DNA of 64,000 nucleotides from Actinokineospora auranticolor (GCF_002934265.1 NZ_PTIX01000023.1:1-64000), one strand, 5' to 3'. Shown: positions 7,581 to 17,724, counted from the stretch's first letter. A program made the numbers and translations. Notes: a model not told the origin generated them from the sequence alone.

Positions 7581-9004
7581 CGGCGGAGCAGGGCGCAGAA
7601 CATCGCGTCCGTGCCGTGGCGGTGCGGCCAGAGCTGCACGTACGGGCCGTCGCCGAGGTCGGGCATCTCAGGGAAGGACTCGCGGGCGTCGAGGATGGTC
7701 GCGCCGGTCTTGCGGACCACCGTGGACACGACGCCCTCGGTCTCCGACAGGTGCGGCGAGCAGACCACGTACGCCACCACACCGCCGGGCCGCACCAGGT
7801 CGAGGGCGCTGGTCAGCAGCTCGGCCTGCAGGCGGGTGAGGTCGCCGACGTCCTCGGGCTGCCGCCGCCAGCGGGCCTCCGGCCTGCGCCGCAGCGCGCC
7901 CAGACCGGTGCACGGCGCGTCGACGAGTACCCGGTCGAAGGTGCCTTCGAGGCCGGGTTCGCGGCCGTCGGCGACGTGCACGGTGACCGGCAGGCCCTCG
8001 GTGATCCGCTCGATGAGCTTGCCCCGGTGCGGGGCCTTCTCGACCGCGTCCAGGGTGCCGCCGTTGATGGCGACCAGCGCGGCGAGCATGGCGGCCTTGC
8101 CGCCGGGGCCCGCGCACAGGTCGAGCCACCGGGTGTCGGCACCGTCGACCGACGGGCGGGTGAGGGCTAGCGCGCACAGCTGGCTGCCCTCGTCCTGCAC
8201 GCCCGCCAACCGCTCGCGGACGGGTTCGAGGTCGCCCGGGTCGCCCGCGCCCGACTCGAGCCGCACGCCGTAGGGCGAGTACGGGGCCGGGTCGCCGCCG
8301 GTCATCGCGGCGAGCTCGTCCGCGCTGACCTCGCCGGGGCGGGCGACCAGGTGCACGGCGGGCCGTTCATCGTCGGCGCGCAGCGCGGCGGCCAGCTCGT
8401 CGCCGGTGGTGCCGAGCGCGTCGGCGAAGGCGCGGGCGATCCAGCGCGGGTGCGCGGTGCTCGCGGCGAGGTGGCCCAGCCGGTCCTCGGCCGGGTCCGG
8501 CGCGATGCGCGCGATCCAGCCGGGCTCGTCGAGTTCGCTGACCCGGCGCAGCACGGCGTTGGCGAAGCCGGTGACGCGCGGCCCGAGGTCGTGCCGCACC
8601 AGGTCCACAGTGGACGCGACGGCGGCGTGCGCGGGGACGCGCGTGCGCAGCAACTGGTACGCGCCCAGCCGCAGCGCGTCGAGCAGCACCGGCTCCACCT
8701 TGGACAGCGGGCGGTCGACGCACTCGGCGAGGATCTCGTCGATGAGGCCGAGGGCGCGGGCGGTGCCGTAGGCCAGTTCGGTGGCCAGCGCGGCGTCGCG
8801 GCCGGTGACCCGGCGCTCGCGCAGCAGCTTGGGCAGCACGAGGTTGGCGTACGCGTCGTCCGCGCGCACGGCCCGGAGGGTGTCGAGCGCGGCGCGGCGG
8901 GCCGGGTCGTCGATCGGCGGTCGGTCCGGGGTGTCCGGCCTGCGCGGCGGGTGCGCGCGGCGCGGGCGGGACGGGCGCTGGGGGCGGCGTCCTGGCTGGT
9001 TCAT
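7577..9004 (-). CDS. rsmB: 16S rRNA (cytosine-967-C5)-methyltransferase RsmB
   Basis: A 475-aa protein with an N-terminal NusB-like RNA-binding domain (about 30-160: [31 protein letters not shown]) and a C-terminal RsmB/NOP2 methyltransferase domain. SAM binding is DLCAGPGGK (295-303); motif IV is DAPCTG (Cys365) and motif VI is [10 protein letters not shown], with the catalytic Cys415. It methylates C967 of 16S rRNA. A basic, proline-rich tail of about 30 residues precedes the NusB domain. The ATG at 9004 overlaps the fmt stop by ATGA, giving the common def-fmt-rsmB arrangement. Confidence 0.93.
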   Translation of the reverse strand: MNQPGRRPQRPSRPRRAHPPRRPDTPDRPPIDDPARRAALDTLRAVRADDAYANLVLPKLLRERRVTGRDAALATELAYGTARALGLIDEILAECVDRPLSKVEPVLLDALRLGAYQLLRTRVPAHAAVASTVDLVRHDLGPRVTGFANAVLRRVSELDEPGWIARIAPDPAEDRLGHLAASTAHPRWIARAFADALGTTGDELAAALRADDERPAVHLVARPGEVSADELAAMTGGDPAPYSPYGVRLESGAGDPGDLEPVRERLAGVQDEGSQLCALALTRPSVDGADTRWLDLCAGPGGKAAMLAALVAINGGTLDAVEKAPHRGKLIERITEGLPVTVHVADGREPGLEGTFDRVLVDAPCTGLGALRRRPEARWRRQPEDVGDLTRLQAELLTSALDLVRPGGVVAYVVCSPHLSETEGVVSTVVRKTGATILDARESFPEMPDLGDGPYVQLWPHRHGTDAMFCALLRR

Positions 9005-9927
9005 CCCAGTCGCTCCCCGGCCTCGAGGCGGGTGCCGCGGGCCCAATCGCTGGCTTGCATGCGTTTCTTTCCCTGTGCCTGGACCTCGCCGAGCCGCACC
9101 GGGAAGGTGGCGGTGCCGACGAGGACGCGCTTGCGCTCCACCAGCACCTCGCCCGGGGCGAGGGTGGTGTCGGACTCGGCGCGGGTGACCGGGCCGAGCT
9201 TGAACCGTTCACCGCGGAAGAGCGCCCACGCACCCGGGTCCGGGGTGACGGCGCGGATCCGGCGGTCCACGGCGAGCCCCGGTTGCCCGAAGTCCACTTT
9301 GGCGTCTTCCACGGCGATCTTGCCCGCGTAGCTGACGCCGTCCGCGGGTTGGTCGACGGCGGTGAGCGCGCCGTCCTGGATGCCATCCACAGTAGACAGC
9401 AGGAGACCGGCGCCCGCCTCCGCCAAGCGGTGGAGAAGTGTGCCCGCGGTGTCATCCGGACGGACGGGTTCGGTGAGCACGCCGAAGACCGGGCCCGCGT
9501 CCAGCTCGCGGACGATGCGGAAGGTGCTGGCGCCGGTGATCTCGTCGCCGTGCCAGAGCGCGGCCTGCACGGGGGCGGCGCCGCGCCAGGCGGGCAGCAC
9601 GGAGAAGTGCAGGTTGACCCAGCCGTGCGGCGGGATCTCCAGCGCGGACTTGCGCAGCAGCGCGCCGTAGGCGACGACCGGGCAGCAGTCCGGCGCGATC
9701 TCGCGCAACCGGTCGAGGAACGCGGGGTCGGAGGGCTTCTCCGGGGTCAGCACCTCGATGCCGTGCTCGTCGGCCAGCGCGCCGACCGGTGAGCGGGTGA
9801 CGTGCTGACCGCGGCCCGCGGGCGCGTCCGGTCGGGTGACGACGGCCGCGACCTCGTGCCGGGAGGCGATCAACGCCCGCAGCGACGGCAGCGCGACCTC
9901 CGGGGTGCCCGCGAACACCAACCGCAT
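9001..9927 (-). CDS. fmt: methionyl-tRNA formyltransferase
   Basis: A 308-aa enzyme (family about 310) that formylates initiator Met-tRNA. The N-terminal Rossmann-like domain begins [16 protein letters not shown]; the catalytic triad is visible as N105 and H107 in [16 protein letters not shown] and D143 in ELDAGPVF. The C-terminal OB-like domain (about 205-308) starts near [11 protein letters not shown]. It follows def with a TGATG overlap and overlaps rsmB, so formylation, deformylation and rRNA modification genes are co-expressed. The start ATG is fixed by the coupling to def. Confidence 0.95.
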   Translation of the reverse strand: MRLVFAGTPEVALPSLRALIASRHEVAAVVTRPDAPAGRGQHVTRSPVGALADEHGIEVLTPEKPSDPAFLDRLREIAPDCCPVVAYGALLRKSALEIPPHGWVNLHFSVLPAWRGAAPVQAALWHGDEITGASTFRIVRELDAGPVFGVLTEPVRPDDTAGTLLHRLAEAGAGLLLSTVDGIQDGALTAVDQPADGVSYAGKIAVEDAKVDFGQPGLAVDRRIRAVTPDPGAWALFRGERFKLGPVTRAESDTTLAPGEVLVERKRVLVGTATFPVRLGEVQAQGKKRMQASDWARGTRLEAGERLG

Positions 9928-10472
9928 CAGCGGCTCCCGAACAGCGGGTGCGGGCTCTGCTTGAGGACGGGCACGCCGCCGTCGAACCACTCGGACTGGC
10001 GGATCTCGCGCATCGCCTGCTTGCGGGTGTCGTCGTCGAGCCGGTCGAGGAACAGGACGCCGTCGAGGTGGTCGGTCTCGTGCTGCAGGCAGCGCGCCAG
10101 CAGGTCGGACCCCTCGATCTCGACGGGCTCGCCGTGCTCGTTGAACCCGCGCGCGACGACGTTGCGGTGCCTGCGGCAGTCCCAGTAGAAGCCGGGGATC
10201 GACAGGCAGCCCTCCTGGCCGTCCTGGACCTCGTCGTCGACCGCGGTCCACACCGGGTTGACCAGGTGCCCCTCGACCCCGTCGCAGGCGTAGGTGAACA
10301 CCCGCAACCCCACCCCCAACTGCGGCGCGGCCAGCCCGGCACCCCCCTGGTCGCGCATGGTGTCCCACAGGTCGCGGACCAGGTTCCGCAGCTCCTTGTC
10401 GAAGTCGACCACCGGCGCGGCGGGCGTGCGCAGCACTGGGTCGCCGAAGAGCCGGATCGGCTGGACGGTCAC
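9927..10472 (-). CDS. def: peptide deformylase
   Basis: A 181-aa metalloenzyme with all three signatures: motif 1 GLAAPQLG (46-53), motif 2 EGCLS (87-91; metal-binding Cys89) and motif 3 HETDH (131-135; two metal-binding His and the catalytic Glu). It removes the formyl group from nascent proteins. The GTG start at 10472 has GGGAGACCC immediately upstream. It is the first gene of the def-fmt-rsmB-flavoprotein operon; the promoter presumably lies in the 398-bp gap towards priA. Confidence 0.95.
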   Translation of the reverse strand: MTVQPIRLFGDPVLRTPAAPVVDFDKELRNLVRDLWDTMRDQGGAGLAAPQLGVGLRVFTYACDGVEGHLVNPVWTAVDDEVQDGQEGCLSIPGFYWDCRRHRNVVARGFNEHGEPVEIEGSDLLARCLQHETDHLDGVLFLDRLDDDTRKQAMREIRQSEWFDGGVPVLKQSPHPLFGSR

Positions 10473-10870
10473 GGGTCTCCCATCAAGGGTCAAGGGTCGC
10501 GGTCGGTCCAGTCTATGCACCCGCGCCCGACCCCGACGCGCCCCGGCGGCCCTGGACCGGGATCGAGCCCGGCCGACGCTCGCTCGCGACGCGTTTCGAC
10601 ACGCGCGCCCGCACCTCGGGCCCGCGCCCGGAACCGGCAAGATCAAAACGGGTGGCGCGCGCCTCCGGCCCCCGATGACCATGCTACCGGCGGGTGCCGA
10701 CGGTCCGGGCCGATGATGATCAAGCCTGTGCACAGCTCCTGCCCTATCGGGTGGAGCCTGGCCGAGCGGTCGAGTTGTCCACAGGCCACTCGGTTGATCT
10801 TCCGGTTTCGTCGCCCCCGCCCGGTAGCGTGGATACCGGGGGCCGGAAGCATGCGTTGATCAACATGCGC
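10473..10870. other. 398-bp intergenic region with DnaA-box-like site and a 19-bp repeat
   Basis: No gene is supported here. CCTGTGCACAG (10725-10735) and TTGTCCACAGG (10775-10785) are spaced about 40 bp apart; the second contains a DnaA-box match. GTGGATACCGGGGGCCGGA (10829-10847) is identical to 3098-3116, which likewise lies about 50 bp beyond a TTGTCCACAGG. The region should contain the def promoter on the minus strand, but no clear -35/-10 pair could be assigned. Confidence 0.5.
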
Positions 10871-12934
10871 CTAGATGAGTTCGAGCGGATCCAGCTGGAC
10901 GCGTAGCGGGTCTTGGTCTTTCCGGGCGGTTCGCACGCCTTGCGCCTTGGCCAGCACCGCCGCGAGGTCGCGGCCGTGGGCGCGGTCCACGCGGACCAGG
11001 GCGCGTTCGCGGGTGCTGTCGGCGTCCGGGGGTCCGAGGGGGACGGGGCCCAGGATCTCGCCGGTCGGGGGGAGCGGGAGGTCGGCGAGCATCCGGTCGA
11101 CGGCCGCCGGGGTGCCGTCGATGGCGGCCATGCGGACGGCCGGGGGGAAGCCGAGTTCGGTGCGGCCCGCCAACTCCACGCCCGCGTGCCAGACCGGGTC
11201 CCAGCGGACCAGGGCCTGGACGGGGGTGACGGTCGAATCCGCGAGCACCACGACCCGGCCGCCGTCGGTCGCCGGTCGCACCAGGGCGGCGGCGGTCATC
11301 CAGCGGCGCAGGGCCTCCTCGGTGGCCCGCAGGTCCGCGCGGCCGAGCAGGGCCCAGCCGTCGAGCAGGAGAGCGGTGCCGTAGCCGCCCTCGGCGACGG
11401 GTTCGGCGCCCGGGGTCGCGACGACGAGCGCGGGCCGCGCGTCCACTGTGGAGAGCACCTCGGCGGCCCCCGAGGTGCGCACGGGGAAACCGGTGAACGC
11501 GCGGCCCAGCTCCTCCGCCGTCCGCTTCGCTCCCACCACCACCGCGCGCAGGCGGCGGGAACCGCAGTTCTGGCAACGGAAGTTGGCCTCGGCGGCCGCG
11601 CACCAGCGGCACGCGGGTGTGCGCGCGACCTCCGAACCCGCCGGGATGCCGAGTGGGCCCGCGCAGCGGCGGCACCGGGCCGGTGTGCGGCAGTCTTGAC
11701 AGGTCAACCCGGGCACGTAACCCCGTCGGGGCACCTGCACCAGCACCGGGTGGCCCGCCGCGAGCGCGGTGCGGGCCGCCTCGAACGCCACGGACGGGAT
11801 GCGGGCCGTGCGAGCGGCGGGGTCACGCGCGAGTTGGGAGTCGTGTTCGCCGATCGCCGTCACGCGCGGCGCGGCGGCGCGGACGTCGTTGCGGGAAGCC
11901 ACGATCTCCGGGGCCCATCCGGCGTCCACGAGCAACTGCGCCTCGGCGGTCCGCGCGAACCCGGCGACCACCAGCGCGGCCCCGGTGAGCGTCGCCCGCT
12001 GGAGCAGGACATCCCGCACGTGCGGGTAGGGCGAACGCGGGTCGGAGTGCTGGTCGTCCCCGTCGTCCCACACCACCAGAACGCCCGGATCCGCCACCGG
12101 CGCGTACGCGGTCGCCCGGGTACCCACGACTATCCGCGCCACACCACGCCGCACCGCCAACCAACGTCGATAACGCTTGGCGGGCCCCAAATCAGCCGAC
12201 AGCGCAACCACGGCCTCTTCGCCCGCCAACGCCACACAGGCCGCGTGCACACGGGCGACATCCCGGTGATCCGGCACCACTACGACCGCACCACGCCCCG
12301 ACGACGCCGCAGTGGCCGCGACCTCCGCCAACCGCGCGGGCCAGTCCTCACCCGGTAGGGCCTGCCAGACCGCGTGGGCCTGTCGTCCGGCTCTTACCGC
12401 TTCGAGAAAAGCGGCTCCACGCGGGTATCGCGACCAACCGGCCGGATCAGGCGCCATAGGGGGCGCGGCGGGATCGGGTGGCTCCTCGGCCTCCACACGC
12501 GCGTGACGCGGCGGGATGGCCAACCGCAAGACGTCGATCATCGTGCCCGCGTACCGGTCGGCCACCGCCCGGCACAGCGTGGCGACCTCGGGCGCCAGCA
12601 CCGGCTCGGGCGAAACCACCCGGTCGAGGAACGCCAACGTGCCCTGGTGGTCGGTCTCGTCGCCGCGCGCCACCAGGTAGGCGTCCACGAGCTGCCCGGC
12701 GAACCGCACCCGAACCCGGCACCCGGGCACCGCGTCGGCGTCCATCGAAGCGGGCACGAGGTAGTCGTAGGTCCGGTCGAGGTGCGCCAACGGCACGTCG
12801 ACGTACACCCGCGCGATCGGCTGGTCCTCCGCCTGCGCGGGCCGCCCCTTCGCGGGTTTGGTCGCCTTCGGCGGCGGGACGGGCTTCACCGGGACCTCGA
12901 CGGCGAAGAGCGCGTCTGGGTCGGGCTCGGCCAT
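10871..12934 (-). CDS. priA: probable replication restart protein PriA, helicase motifs degenerate
   Basis: A 687-aa actinobacterial PriA. The N-terminal 3'-DNA-binding domain is clear (ARVYVDVPLAHLDRTYDYLVP). The central zinc-binding region has paired cysteines (CQDC, CRRC, CRWC, CQNC). The ATPase motifs are lost: no GxGKT Walker A appears before GAVVVVPDHRDVARV, and the DEEH box is replaced by VVWDDGDDQHS. This is usual for actinobacterial PriA, which is thought to load the replisome without helicase activity. It lies 21 bp downstream of the small membrane-protein gene, in the conserved metK-priA neighbourhood. Confidence 0.88.
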   Translation of the reverse strand: MAEPDPDALFAVEVPVKPVPPPKATKPAKGRPAQAEDQPIARVYVDVPLAHLDRTYDYLVPASMDADAVPGCRVRVRFAGQLVDAYLVARGDETDHQGTLAFLDRVVSPEPVLAPEVATLCRAVADRYAGTMIDVLRLAIPPRHARVEAEEPPDPAAPPMAPDPAGWSRYPRGAAFLEAVRAGRQAHAVWQALPGEDWPARLAEVAATAASSGRGAVVVVPDHRDVARVHAACVALAGEEAVVALSADLGPAKRYRRWLAVRRGVARIVVGTRATAYAPVADPGVLVVWDDGDDQHSDPRSPYPHVRDVLLQRATLTGAALVVAGFARTAEAQLLVDAGWAPEIVASRNDVRAAAPRVTAIGEHDSQLARDPAARTARIPSVAFEAARTALAAGHPVLVQVPRRGYVPGLTCQDCRTPARCRRCAGPLGIPAGSEVARTPACRWCAAAEANFRCQNCGSRRLRAVVVGAKRTAEELGRAFTGFPVRTSGAAEVLSTVDARPALVVATPGAEPVAEGGYGTALLLDGWALLGRADLRATEEALRRWMTAAALVRPATDGGRVVVLADSTVTPVQALVRWDPVWHAGVELAGRTELGFPPAVRMAAIDGTPAAVDRMLADLPLPPTGEILGPVPLGPPDADSTRERALVRVDRAHGRDLAAVLAKAQGVRTARKDQDPLRVQLDPLELI

Positions 12935-12955
12935 GGTGGCTGGTCTACCAGACCC

Positions 12956-13369
12956 CTAGTCCGGCCGGTCCGAGTGGTAGGCGGCGTACATGGCCACGAT
13001 CTCCGCCCGGTCGCCGGACTCGGCCTCCTCGCGGATGCGGCGGTTGAGGCCCACGGGGTACCCGTGCCGGACGAGCCTGCGCTCGCAGGCGTCCTCCATG
13101 AACGACAGCGAGAAGTACAGCCCGGTCACGTACCCGGCGGCGACCATCGACAGCCGCAGCGACAGCGGGCCGGGCACGAGCAGCACCAGCCACACCGGCA
13201 GCAACAACACCATCACCCGGGCGAAATGCCGAACCACCCAGGTGGTGGCGGACAGGTCCCACAAGACCCACGGTCGGTAGGCGTCCGGGAGCGTGCCGCC
13301 GACCGCGTACCAGAGCCACCGCACCGCACCGGGTCGTTTCGGGCGCACCCCGGTGATGGTAGGCGCCAT
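12956..13369 (-). CDS. DUF5313-type small membrane protein
   Basis: A protein of about 137 aa starting MAPTITGVRPKRPGAVRWLW. Two hydrophobic segments are visible, VMVLLLPVWLVLLVPGPLSL and a weaker MVAAGYVTGLYFSLSF, after the motif LPDAYRPWVLWDLSATTW. The C-terminus is charged and cytosolic-looking (LNRRIREEAESGDRAEIV). It resembles the actinobacterial DUF5313 family, whose function is unknown. In-frame starts further upstream run through the metK terminator hairpin and were rejected. Confidence 0.65.
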   Translation of the reverse strand: MAPTITGVRPKRPGAVRWLWYAVGGTLPDAYRPWVLWDLSATTWVVRHFARVMVLLLPVWLVLLVPGPLSLRLSMVAAGYVTGLYFSLSFMEDACERRLVRHGYPVGLNRRIREEAESGDRAEIVAMYAAYHSDRPD

Positions 13370-13375
13370 GACGCA

Positions 13376-13411
13376 CCTCGTCCCCGGCCGGGTACCCGGT
13401 CGGGGACGAGG
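13376..13411 (-). terminator. strong hairpin after metK
   Basis: CCTCGTCCCCG (13376-13386) pairs perfectly with CGGGGACGAGG (13401-13411); the 14-nt loop GCCGGGTACCCGGT is itself self-complementary. It begins 8 bp after the metK stop on the minus strand. There is no U-tract, as is common for high-GC actinobacterial terminators. It overlaps the upstream region of the DUF5313-type gene. Confidence 0.65.
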
Positions 13412-13419
13412 TCGACGCA

Positions 13420-14622
13420 TCAGGCGTTGACGGCCTTCTTCAGCGCGTCGACGCGGTCCGTGCGCTCCCACGGCAGGTCCAGCTCCGGACGGCCGAAGTG
13501 GCCGTACGCGGCGGTCTGGGCGTAGATGGGGCGCAGCAGGTCGAGATCGCGGATGATCGCGGCGGGCCGCAGGTCGAACACCTCGCGCACCGCGGCCTGG
13601 ATCTTGGCCGGGTCCAGCTTCTCGGTGCCGAAGGTCTCCACGAACAGCCCGACCGGCGCGGCCTTGCCGATCGCGTACGCGACCTGCACCTCGATCCGGT
13701 CGGCCAAGCCCGCGGCGACCGCGTTCTTGGCCACCCAGCGCATCGCGTACGCCGCCGAGCGGTCCACCTTCGACGGGTCCTTGCCGGAGAACGCGCCGCC
13801 GCCGTGGCGGGCCATGCCGCCGTAGGTGTCGACGATGATCTTGCGGCCGGTCAGGCCCGCGTCCCCCATCGGGCCGCCGATGACGAACCGGCCGGTGGGG
13901 TTGACCAGCAGCCGCACGTTCTCGGTGTCGAGTTCGAGGTTGGCCAGCTCGGGCAGCACGACCTGCTCGCGCACGTCCACGCCGAGCAGCTTCTCCAGGT
14001 CGACGCCCTCGGCGTGCTGGCTGGAGACGACGACGGTGTCCAGTCGGACCGCGCGGTCGCGGTCGTACTCGATGGTGACCTGGGTCTTGCCGTCCGGGCG
14101 CAGGTAGGGCAGCACGCCGTCCTTGCGGACCTTGGTCAGCCGCCGGGACAGCCGGTGCGCCAGCGCGATCGGCAGCGGCATCAGCTCCGGGGTGTCGGTG
14201 CAGGCGTAGCCGAACATCAGCCCCTGGTCGCCCGCGCCCTGCCGGTCGATCTCGTCGGAGGCGTTCTCCACCCGGGTCTCGTGCGCGGTGTCCACACCCT
14301 GCGCGATGTCCGGGGACTGCGCGCCGATGGCCACGTTGACGCCGCAGGAGTTGCCGTCGAAGCCCTTGGCCGACGAGTCGTAGCCGATCTTGAGGATGAC
14401 GTCCCGCACGATGCTGGGGATGTCGGCGTACGCCTCGGTGGTCACCTCGCCCGCCACGTGCACCTGGCCGGTCGTCACCAGCGTCTCCACCGCGACCCGG
14501 GACCGGGGGTCCTTGGACAGCAGCGCGTCGAGCACGGAGTCGCTGATCGCGTCGCAGATCTTGTCCGGGTGCCCCTCCGTGACCGACTCCGAGGTGAACA
14601 ACCTGCGGCCCGTCTCACTCAC
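13420..14622 (-). CDS. metK: S-adenosylmethionine synthetase
   Basis: A 400-aa enzyme of normal length that makes SAM from ATP and methionine. Conserved pieces are [20 protein letters not shown] (catalytic His, Mg-binding Asp), [21 protein letters not shown] (loop near the active site), and [19 protein letters not shown] (P-loop-like with catalytic Lys). It works as a cytoplasmic tetramer. It lies between coaBC and priA, the usual actinobacterial order. A 70-bp gap separates it from coaBC, with a TAGAGT -10-like element on the minus strand at 14665-14670, so it may have its own promoter as well as read-through. Confidence 0.97.
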   Translation of the reverse strand: MSETGRRLFTSESVTEGHPDKICDAISDSVLDALLSKDPRSRVAVETLVTTGQVHVAGEVTTEAYADIPSIVRDVILKIGYDSSAKGFDGNSCGVNVAIGAQSPDIAQGVDTAHETRVENASDEIDRQGAGDQGLMFGYACTDTPELMPLPIALAHRLSRRLTKVRKDGVLPYLRPDGKTQVTIEYDRDRAVRLDTVVVSSQHAEGVDLEKLLGVDVREQVVLPELANLELDTENVRLLVNPTGRFVIGGPMGDAGLTGRKIIVDTYGGMARHGGGAFSGKDPSKVDRSAAYAMRWVAKNAVAAGLADRIEVQVAYAIGKAAPVGLFVETFGTEKLDPAKIQAAVREVFDLRPAAIIRDLDLLRPIYAQTAAYGHFGRPELDLPWERTDRVDALKKAVNA

Positions 14623-14692
14623 GACAAAACCCCCACCACATCTTTGTCCGGCAGTGTCCGCGCAACTCTACTGAGTCCGGGTTACGGACGGC

Positions 14693-15925
14693 TCAACGAT
14701 CACGAAGAGACATGGCCGAGTCCCAGACTTCGGTCGCCATGGCCGACTTCGAGCCCAACGCGATGGGCTGTTCGGTCCCGTCCGCGGCCAGCACCCAGCC
14801 CGCGTTGTCCTCGGTCTCGAACGCCTTGCCCTCCCCGACGGCGTTGACCACCAGCAGGTCGCACCCCTTGCGGGCGAGCTTGGCCCGGGCGTGGTCGAGC
14901 ACGTCGGCGCCGGAGTCGCCGGTCTCGGCGGCGAACCCCACGATGGTCTGCGTGGACCCCGGCACGCCCCGGCGCGCCTCGACCAGTTCGGCGAGCACGT
15001 CGGGGTTGCGGGTGAGGCCGATCGGGTCCGGGTCCCGGTCGGTCTTCTTGATCTTGAACTCGGCCCGGGTGACAGGCCGGAAGTCGGCCACCGCGGCGGC
15101 CATGACCACCACGTCCGCGTCGGCGGCGGCCTTGTGCACGGCGTCGCGCAGCTCGGCGGTGGTGCCGACCTTGACCACGTCGACGGCGGCCGGGTCGGGC
15201 AGCGCGAGGGTGTGCGCCGAGACCAAGGTCACGCGGGCGCCGCGCTGGGCGGCGGTGCGTGCCAGCGCGTAGCCCTGCTTGCCCGACGAGCGGTTGCCCA
15301 GGTAGCGGACCGGGTCGAGGGGCTCGCGGGTGCCGCCCGCGGACACCACGACGCGCAGGCCCTCCATGTCCCGGGGCAGCGCGTCCGCGCGGTGCAGCAG
15401 CAGCTTGGCCAGGTCGACGATCTCGGCCGGGTCGGCGAGCCTGCCCTTGCCGGTGTCGGCGCCGGTGAGCCTGCCGCTGGCGGGCTCGGTCACCACGGTG
15501 CCCCGGCCGCGCAACGCGGCCACGTTCGCCCGGGTGGCGGGGTGCTCCCACATCTCGGTGTGCATCGCCGGGACCATCAGCACCGGGCAGCGCGCGGTGA
15601 GCAGCGTGCCGGTCAGCAGGTCGTCGGCGAGGCCGTGGGCGGCGCGGGCCAGCAGGTCGGCGGTGGCCGGGACGACGACCACCAGGTCGGCTTCCTGGCC
15701 GAGCCGGACGTGCGGGACCTCCGGCACGTCGGAGAACACGCCGGTGTGCACCTTGTTGCCCGAGAGCGCCTCGAACGTGGCGGCGCCGACGAACCGCAGC
15801 GCGGCCTCGGTCGGCACCACCCGCACGTCGTGCCCGGACTCGGTGAGCCCGCGCAGCACCTCACAGGCCTTGTAGGCGGCGATCCCGCCGCCCACCCCCA
15901 GCACGACCCGGGGCCGCGGGGTCAT
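14693..15925 (-). CDS. coaBC: bifunctional phosphopantothenoylcysteine decarboxylase/ligase
   Basis: A 410-aa fusion performing two steps of coenzyme A synthesis. The CoaC half (about 1-185) has the flavoprotein start VVLGVGGGIAAYKACEVLRG, the substrate-recognition region PAMHTEMWEHPA and RLTGADTGKGRLADP. The CoaB half begins LRVVVSAGGTREPLDPVRYL and includes GNRSSGKQGYALA (CTP/dimer region) and EFKIKKTDRDP, where the conserved Lys-rich motif is KIKK. The start ATG is 4 bp from the rpoZ stop, so it is co-transcribed with mihF-gmk-rpoZ. Confidence 0.96.
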   Translation of the reverse strand: MTPRPRVVLGVGGGIAAYKACEVLRGLTESGHDVRVVPTEAALRFVGAATFEALSGNKVHTGVFSDVPEVPHVRLGQEADLVVVVPATADLLARAAHGLADDLLTGTLLTARCPVLMVPAMHTEMWEHPATRANVAALRGRGTVVTEPASGRLTGADTGKGRLADPAEIVDLAKLLLHRADALPRDMEGLRVVVSAGGTREPLDPVRYLGNRSSGKQGYALARTAAQRGARVTLVSAHTLALPDPAAVDVVKVGTTAELRDAVHKAAADADVVVMAAAVADFRPVTRAEFKIKKTDRDPDPIGLTRNPDVLAELVEARRGVPGSTQTIVGFAAETGDSGADVLDHARAKLARKGCDLLVVNAVGEGKAFETEDNAGWVLAADGTEQPIALGSKSAMATEVWDSAMSLRDR

Positions 15926-15929
15926 GCGG

Positions 15930-16217
15930 TCACTCGCCCTCGGTGTGCTCGAGCAGACCGGAGTGGATCTCGCGCAGCGCGATCGACAGCGGCTTCTCCC
16001 GGGGACCGGGCTCCACCAGCGGGCCGACGTACTCCAGCAGGCCCTCGCCGAGCTGCGCGTAGTAGTCGTTGATCTGACGGGCGCGCTTGGCCGCGTAGAT
16101 GACCAGCGCGTACTTCGACGAGACCTTGTCGAGCAGGTCGTCGATCGGCGGGTTGGTGATGCCTTCGAGAACCGTGGTCGGCTCGCCCAGGGCGCCCAGC
16201 TCGGTGGGGGTGATCAC
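15930..16217 (-). CDS. rpoZ: RNA polymerase omega subunit
   Basis: A 95-aa protein typical of actinobacterial omega. The core fold is [19 protein letters not shown] followed by [19 protein letters not shown], the region that latches the beta' C-terminus. The acidic C-terminus [15 protein letters not shown] is also typical. It assists RNA polymerase assembly. The GTG start overlaps the gmk stop by GTGA. Confidence 0.95.
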   Translation of the reverse strand: MITPTELGALGEPTTVLEGITNPPIDDLLDKVSSKYALVIYAAKRARQINDYYAQLGEGLLEYVGPLVEPGPREKPLSIALREIHSGLLEHTEGE

Positions 16218-16849
16218 TCGCGATACTCCTGGTTCGTGGTGTCCCGGGTCGAGGTGCCGGGAAGTACCCAGGTTAGCAACTCCTCGGCGGCGGTCCGCAC
16301 ATCGGCGTTCACCACGACCGCGTCGAACTCGGCCTCGGCGGCCAGCTCGTCCTTGGCCACGGCCAACCTGCGGGCCACCACGTCCTCGTCCTCGGTGCCG
16401 CGACCGGTCAGCCGGGAGACCAAGGTCTCCCAGGTCGGCGGCACCAGCATGACCAGGAAGGCCTCGGGCATGGCCCGGCGCACCTGGCGGGCCCCCTGCA
16501 GCTCGATCTCCAGCACCGCGGGCCTGCCCTCGGCGAGGGCGACCTCGACGGGGCCGCGCGGGGTGCCGTAGTGGTTGCCCGCGTACTCCGCGTGCTCCAG
16601 CAGCTCGCCCGCCTCGACCATGCGCTCGAACTCGGCGTGGTCGACGAAGTGGTAGTGCATGCCGTCGACCTCGCCCGGCCGCGGTGGCCGGGTGGTCGCC
16701 GACACGCTGAAGTAGACGTCCGGGTGCAGCAGGCGCAGTTCGGCGACCACGCTCGACTTGCCGACCCCGGACGGGCCGGAAACGACCGTGAGCCGGGACC
16801 GGACGACCACGTCCGACCCCGGCCCCCGGCCATGAGACCGCTCGGTCAC
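16214..16849 (-). CDS. gmk: guanylate kinase
   Basis: A 211-aa enzyme converting GMP to GDP. The P-loop is GPSGVGKS (25-32); the GMP-binding region is [20 protein letters not shown] with [15 protein letters not shown], and the lid is [18 protein letters not shown]. The first 18 residues are a variable basic tail, so a start at an internal codon is possible; the chosen ATG overlaps the mihF stop by 4 nt. The neighbour pair gmk-rpoZ is conserved across many bacteria. Confidence 0.95.
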   Translation of the reverse strand: MTERSHGRGPGSDVVVRSRLTVVSGPSGVGKSSVVAELRLLHPDVYFSVSATTRPPRPGEVDGMHYHFVDHAEFERMVEAGELLEHAEYAGNHYGTPRGPVEVALAEGRPAVLEIELQGARQVRRAMPEAFLVMLVPPTWETLVSRLTGRGTEDEDVVARRLAVAKDELAAEAEFDAVVVNADVRTAAEELLTWVLPGTSTRDTTNQEYRE

Positions 16850-17163
16850 TCGACGCTGAACTCGGCGATCAGCGCCTTGCGCTGGCGCTCGCCGAGGCCG
16901 CGCAGGCGCCTGCTCGGCGCGATCTCCAGGCGCTCGATGATCTGCTGGGCACGCACTTTGCCGACGCCCGGCAGGGCCTCCAGCAGCGCGGTGACCTTCA
17001 TCTTGCCCAGGACCTCGTCGTTGTCAGACAGGGTCAGCACGTCCTTGAGGGTGGTGCCGCCACGCTTCAGACGCTCCTTGAGCTCGGCTCGGGCGCGACG
17101 GGCGGCAGCCGCCTTCTCCAGCGCTGCGGCCCGCTGCTCCTCGGTCAGCTGGGGAAGGGCCAC
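16846..17163 (-). CDS. mihF: actinobacterial integration host factor (MihF/sIHF-type)
   Basis: A 105-aa basic nucleoid-associated protein. [20 protein letters not shown] is followed by the helical DNA-binding core [14 protein letters not shown] and the H2TH-like region [19 protein letters not shown], ending in [17 protein letters not shown]. It binds and bends DNA, and in mycobacteria it supports phage L5 integration. The GTG at 17163 is preceded by a strong GGAGGAAATC, which decides the start against longer in-frame options. First gene of the mihF-gmk-rpoZ-coaBC operon. Confidence 0.93.
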   Translation of the reverse strand: MALPQLTEEQRAAALEKAAAARRARAELKERLKRGGTTLKDVLTLSDNDEVLGKMKVTALLEALPGVGKVRAQQIIERLEIAPSRRLRGLGERQRKALIAEFSVE

Positions 17164-17667
17164 GATTTCCTCCGTGGGGTGGGATTTCTTCCGGATCGGT
17201 GCCGCGACGTTACCGACCCCTGGCCTGCTGGGACAACGCGGGTCCATCGTGTGCGGATCGTGACCGACCCGCCGAAGTTGATCAACAACGCGTGATCTCG
17301 TGTCCCTTGACCTGGGAGTATAGCCCAGTGGCTGCCGTCACTCTCGGCATCACGCAGCGCGATCGATCGCCGACGATCGGCGAAAGTGTCACCTCCGCCA
17401 CTCTCCCGGGCCGCGCAACGCACCCGGACAGACCAACGCCGTCACACGCGCGTTCACCTGCCGGTTCACCTGCGGGGACGCGTGCGCAGGGCACGCCGAA
17501 GCCACCGAGATACCCGGCGGGCACTTCGGTGGCGGATTTCAGCGTCGGAATCGGTCGGGAATCGATGCCGTTCCGGGGTGAGTTTCGGTGGGGTTATCTC
17601 CGCGAGATCTGCTCGAGATTGTGTCCGATCGATGAGCGCTCGCCGACCGGGCAGGCGGTGGGAACGC
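17164..17667. other. gene-free region upstream of mihF
   Basis: About 500 bp between the end of the pyrimidine operon and the mihF start. Reading frames on both strands look non-coding: poor codon use and no family resemblance. It is less GC-rich than its surroundings near 17280-17400 (for example TTGATCAACAACGCG and GGGAGTATAGCCCAG). The mihF operon promoter is expected here on the minus strand; no unambiguous -35/-10 pair could be assigned. Confidence 0.5.
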
Positions 17668-17698
17668 GACCGGCCGGCGGGGGTCCCGCCAGCCGGTC
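17668..17698 (-). terminator. terminator of the pyrimidine operon
   Basis: GACCGGCCGGCGGG (17668-17681) and CCCGCCAGCCGGTC (17685-17698) form a 14-bp stem with one mismatch and a GGT loop, 27 bp beyond the pyrF stop. There is no U-tract. Position and strength fit a transcription terminator. Confidence 0.65.
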
Positions 17699-17724
17699 GG
17701 TGTGGTGTTCCCGGGGGTTCTTGC

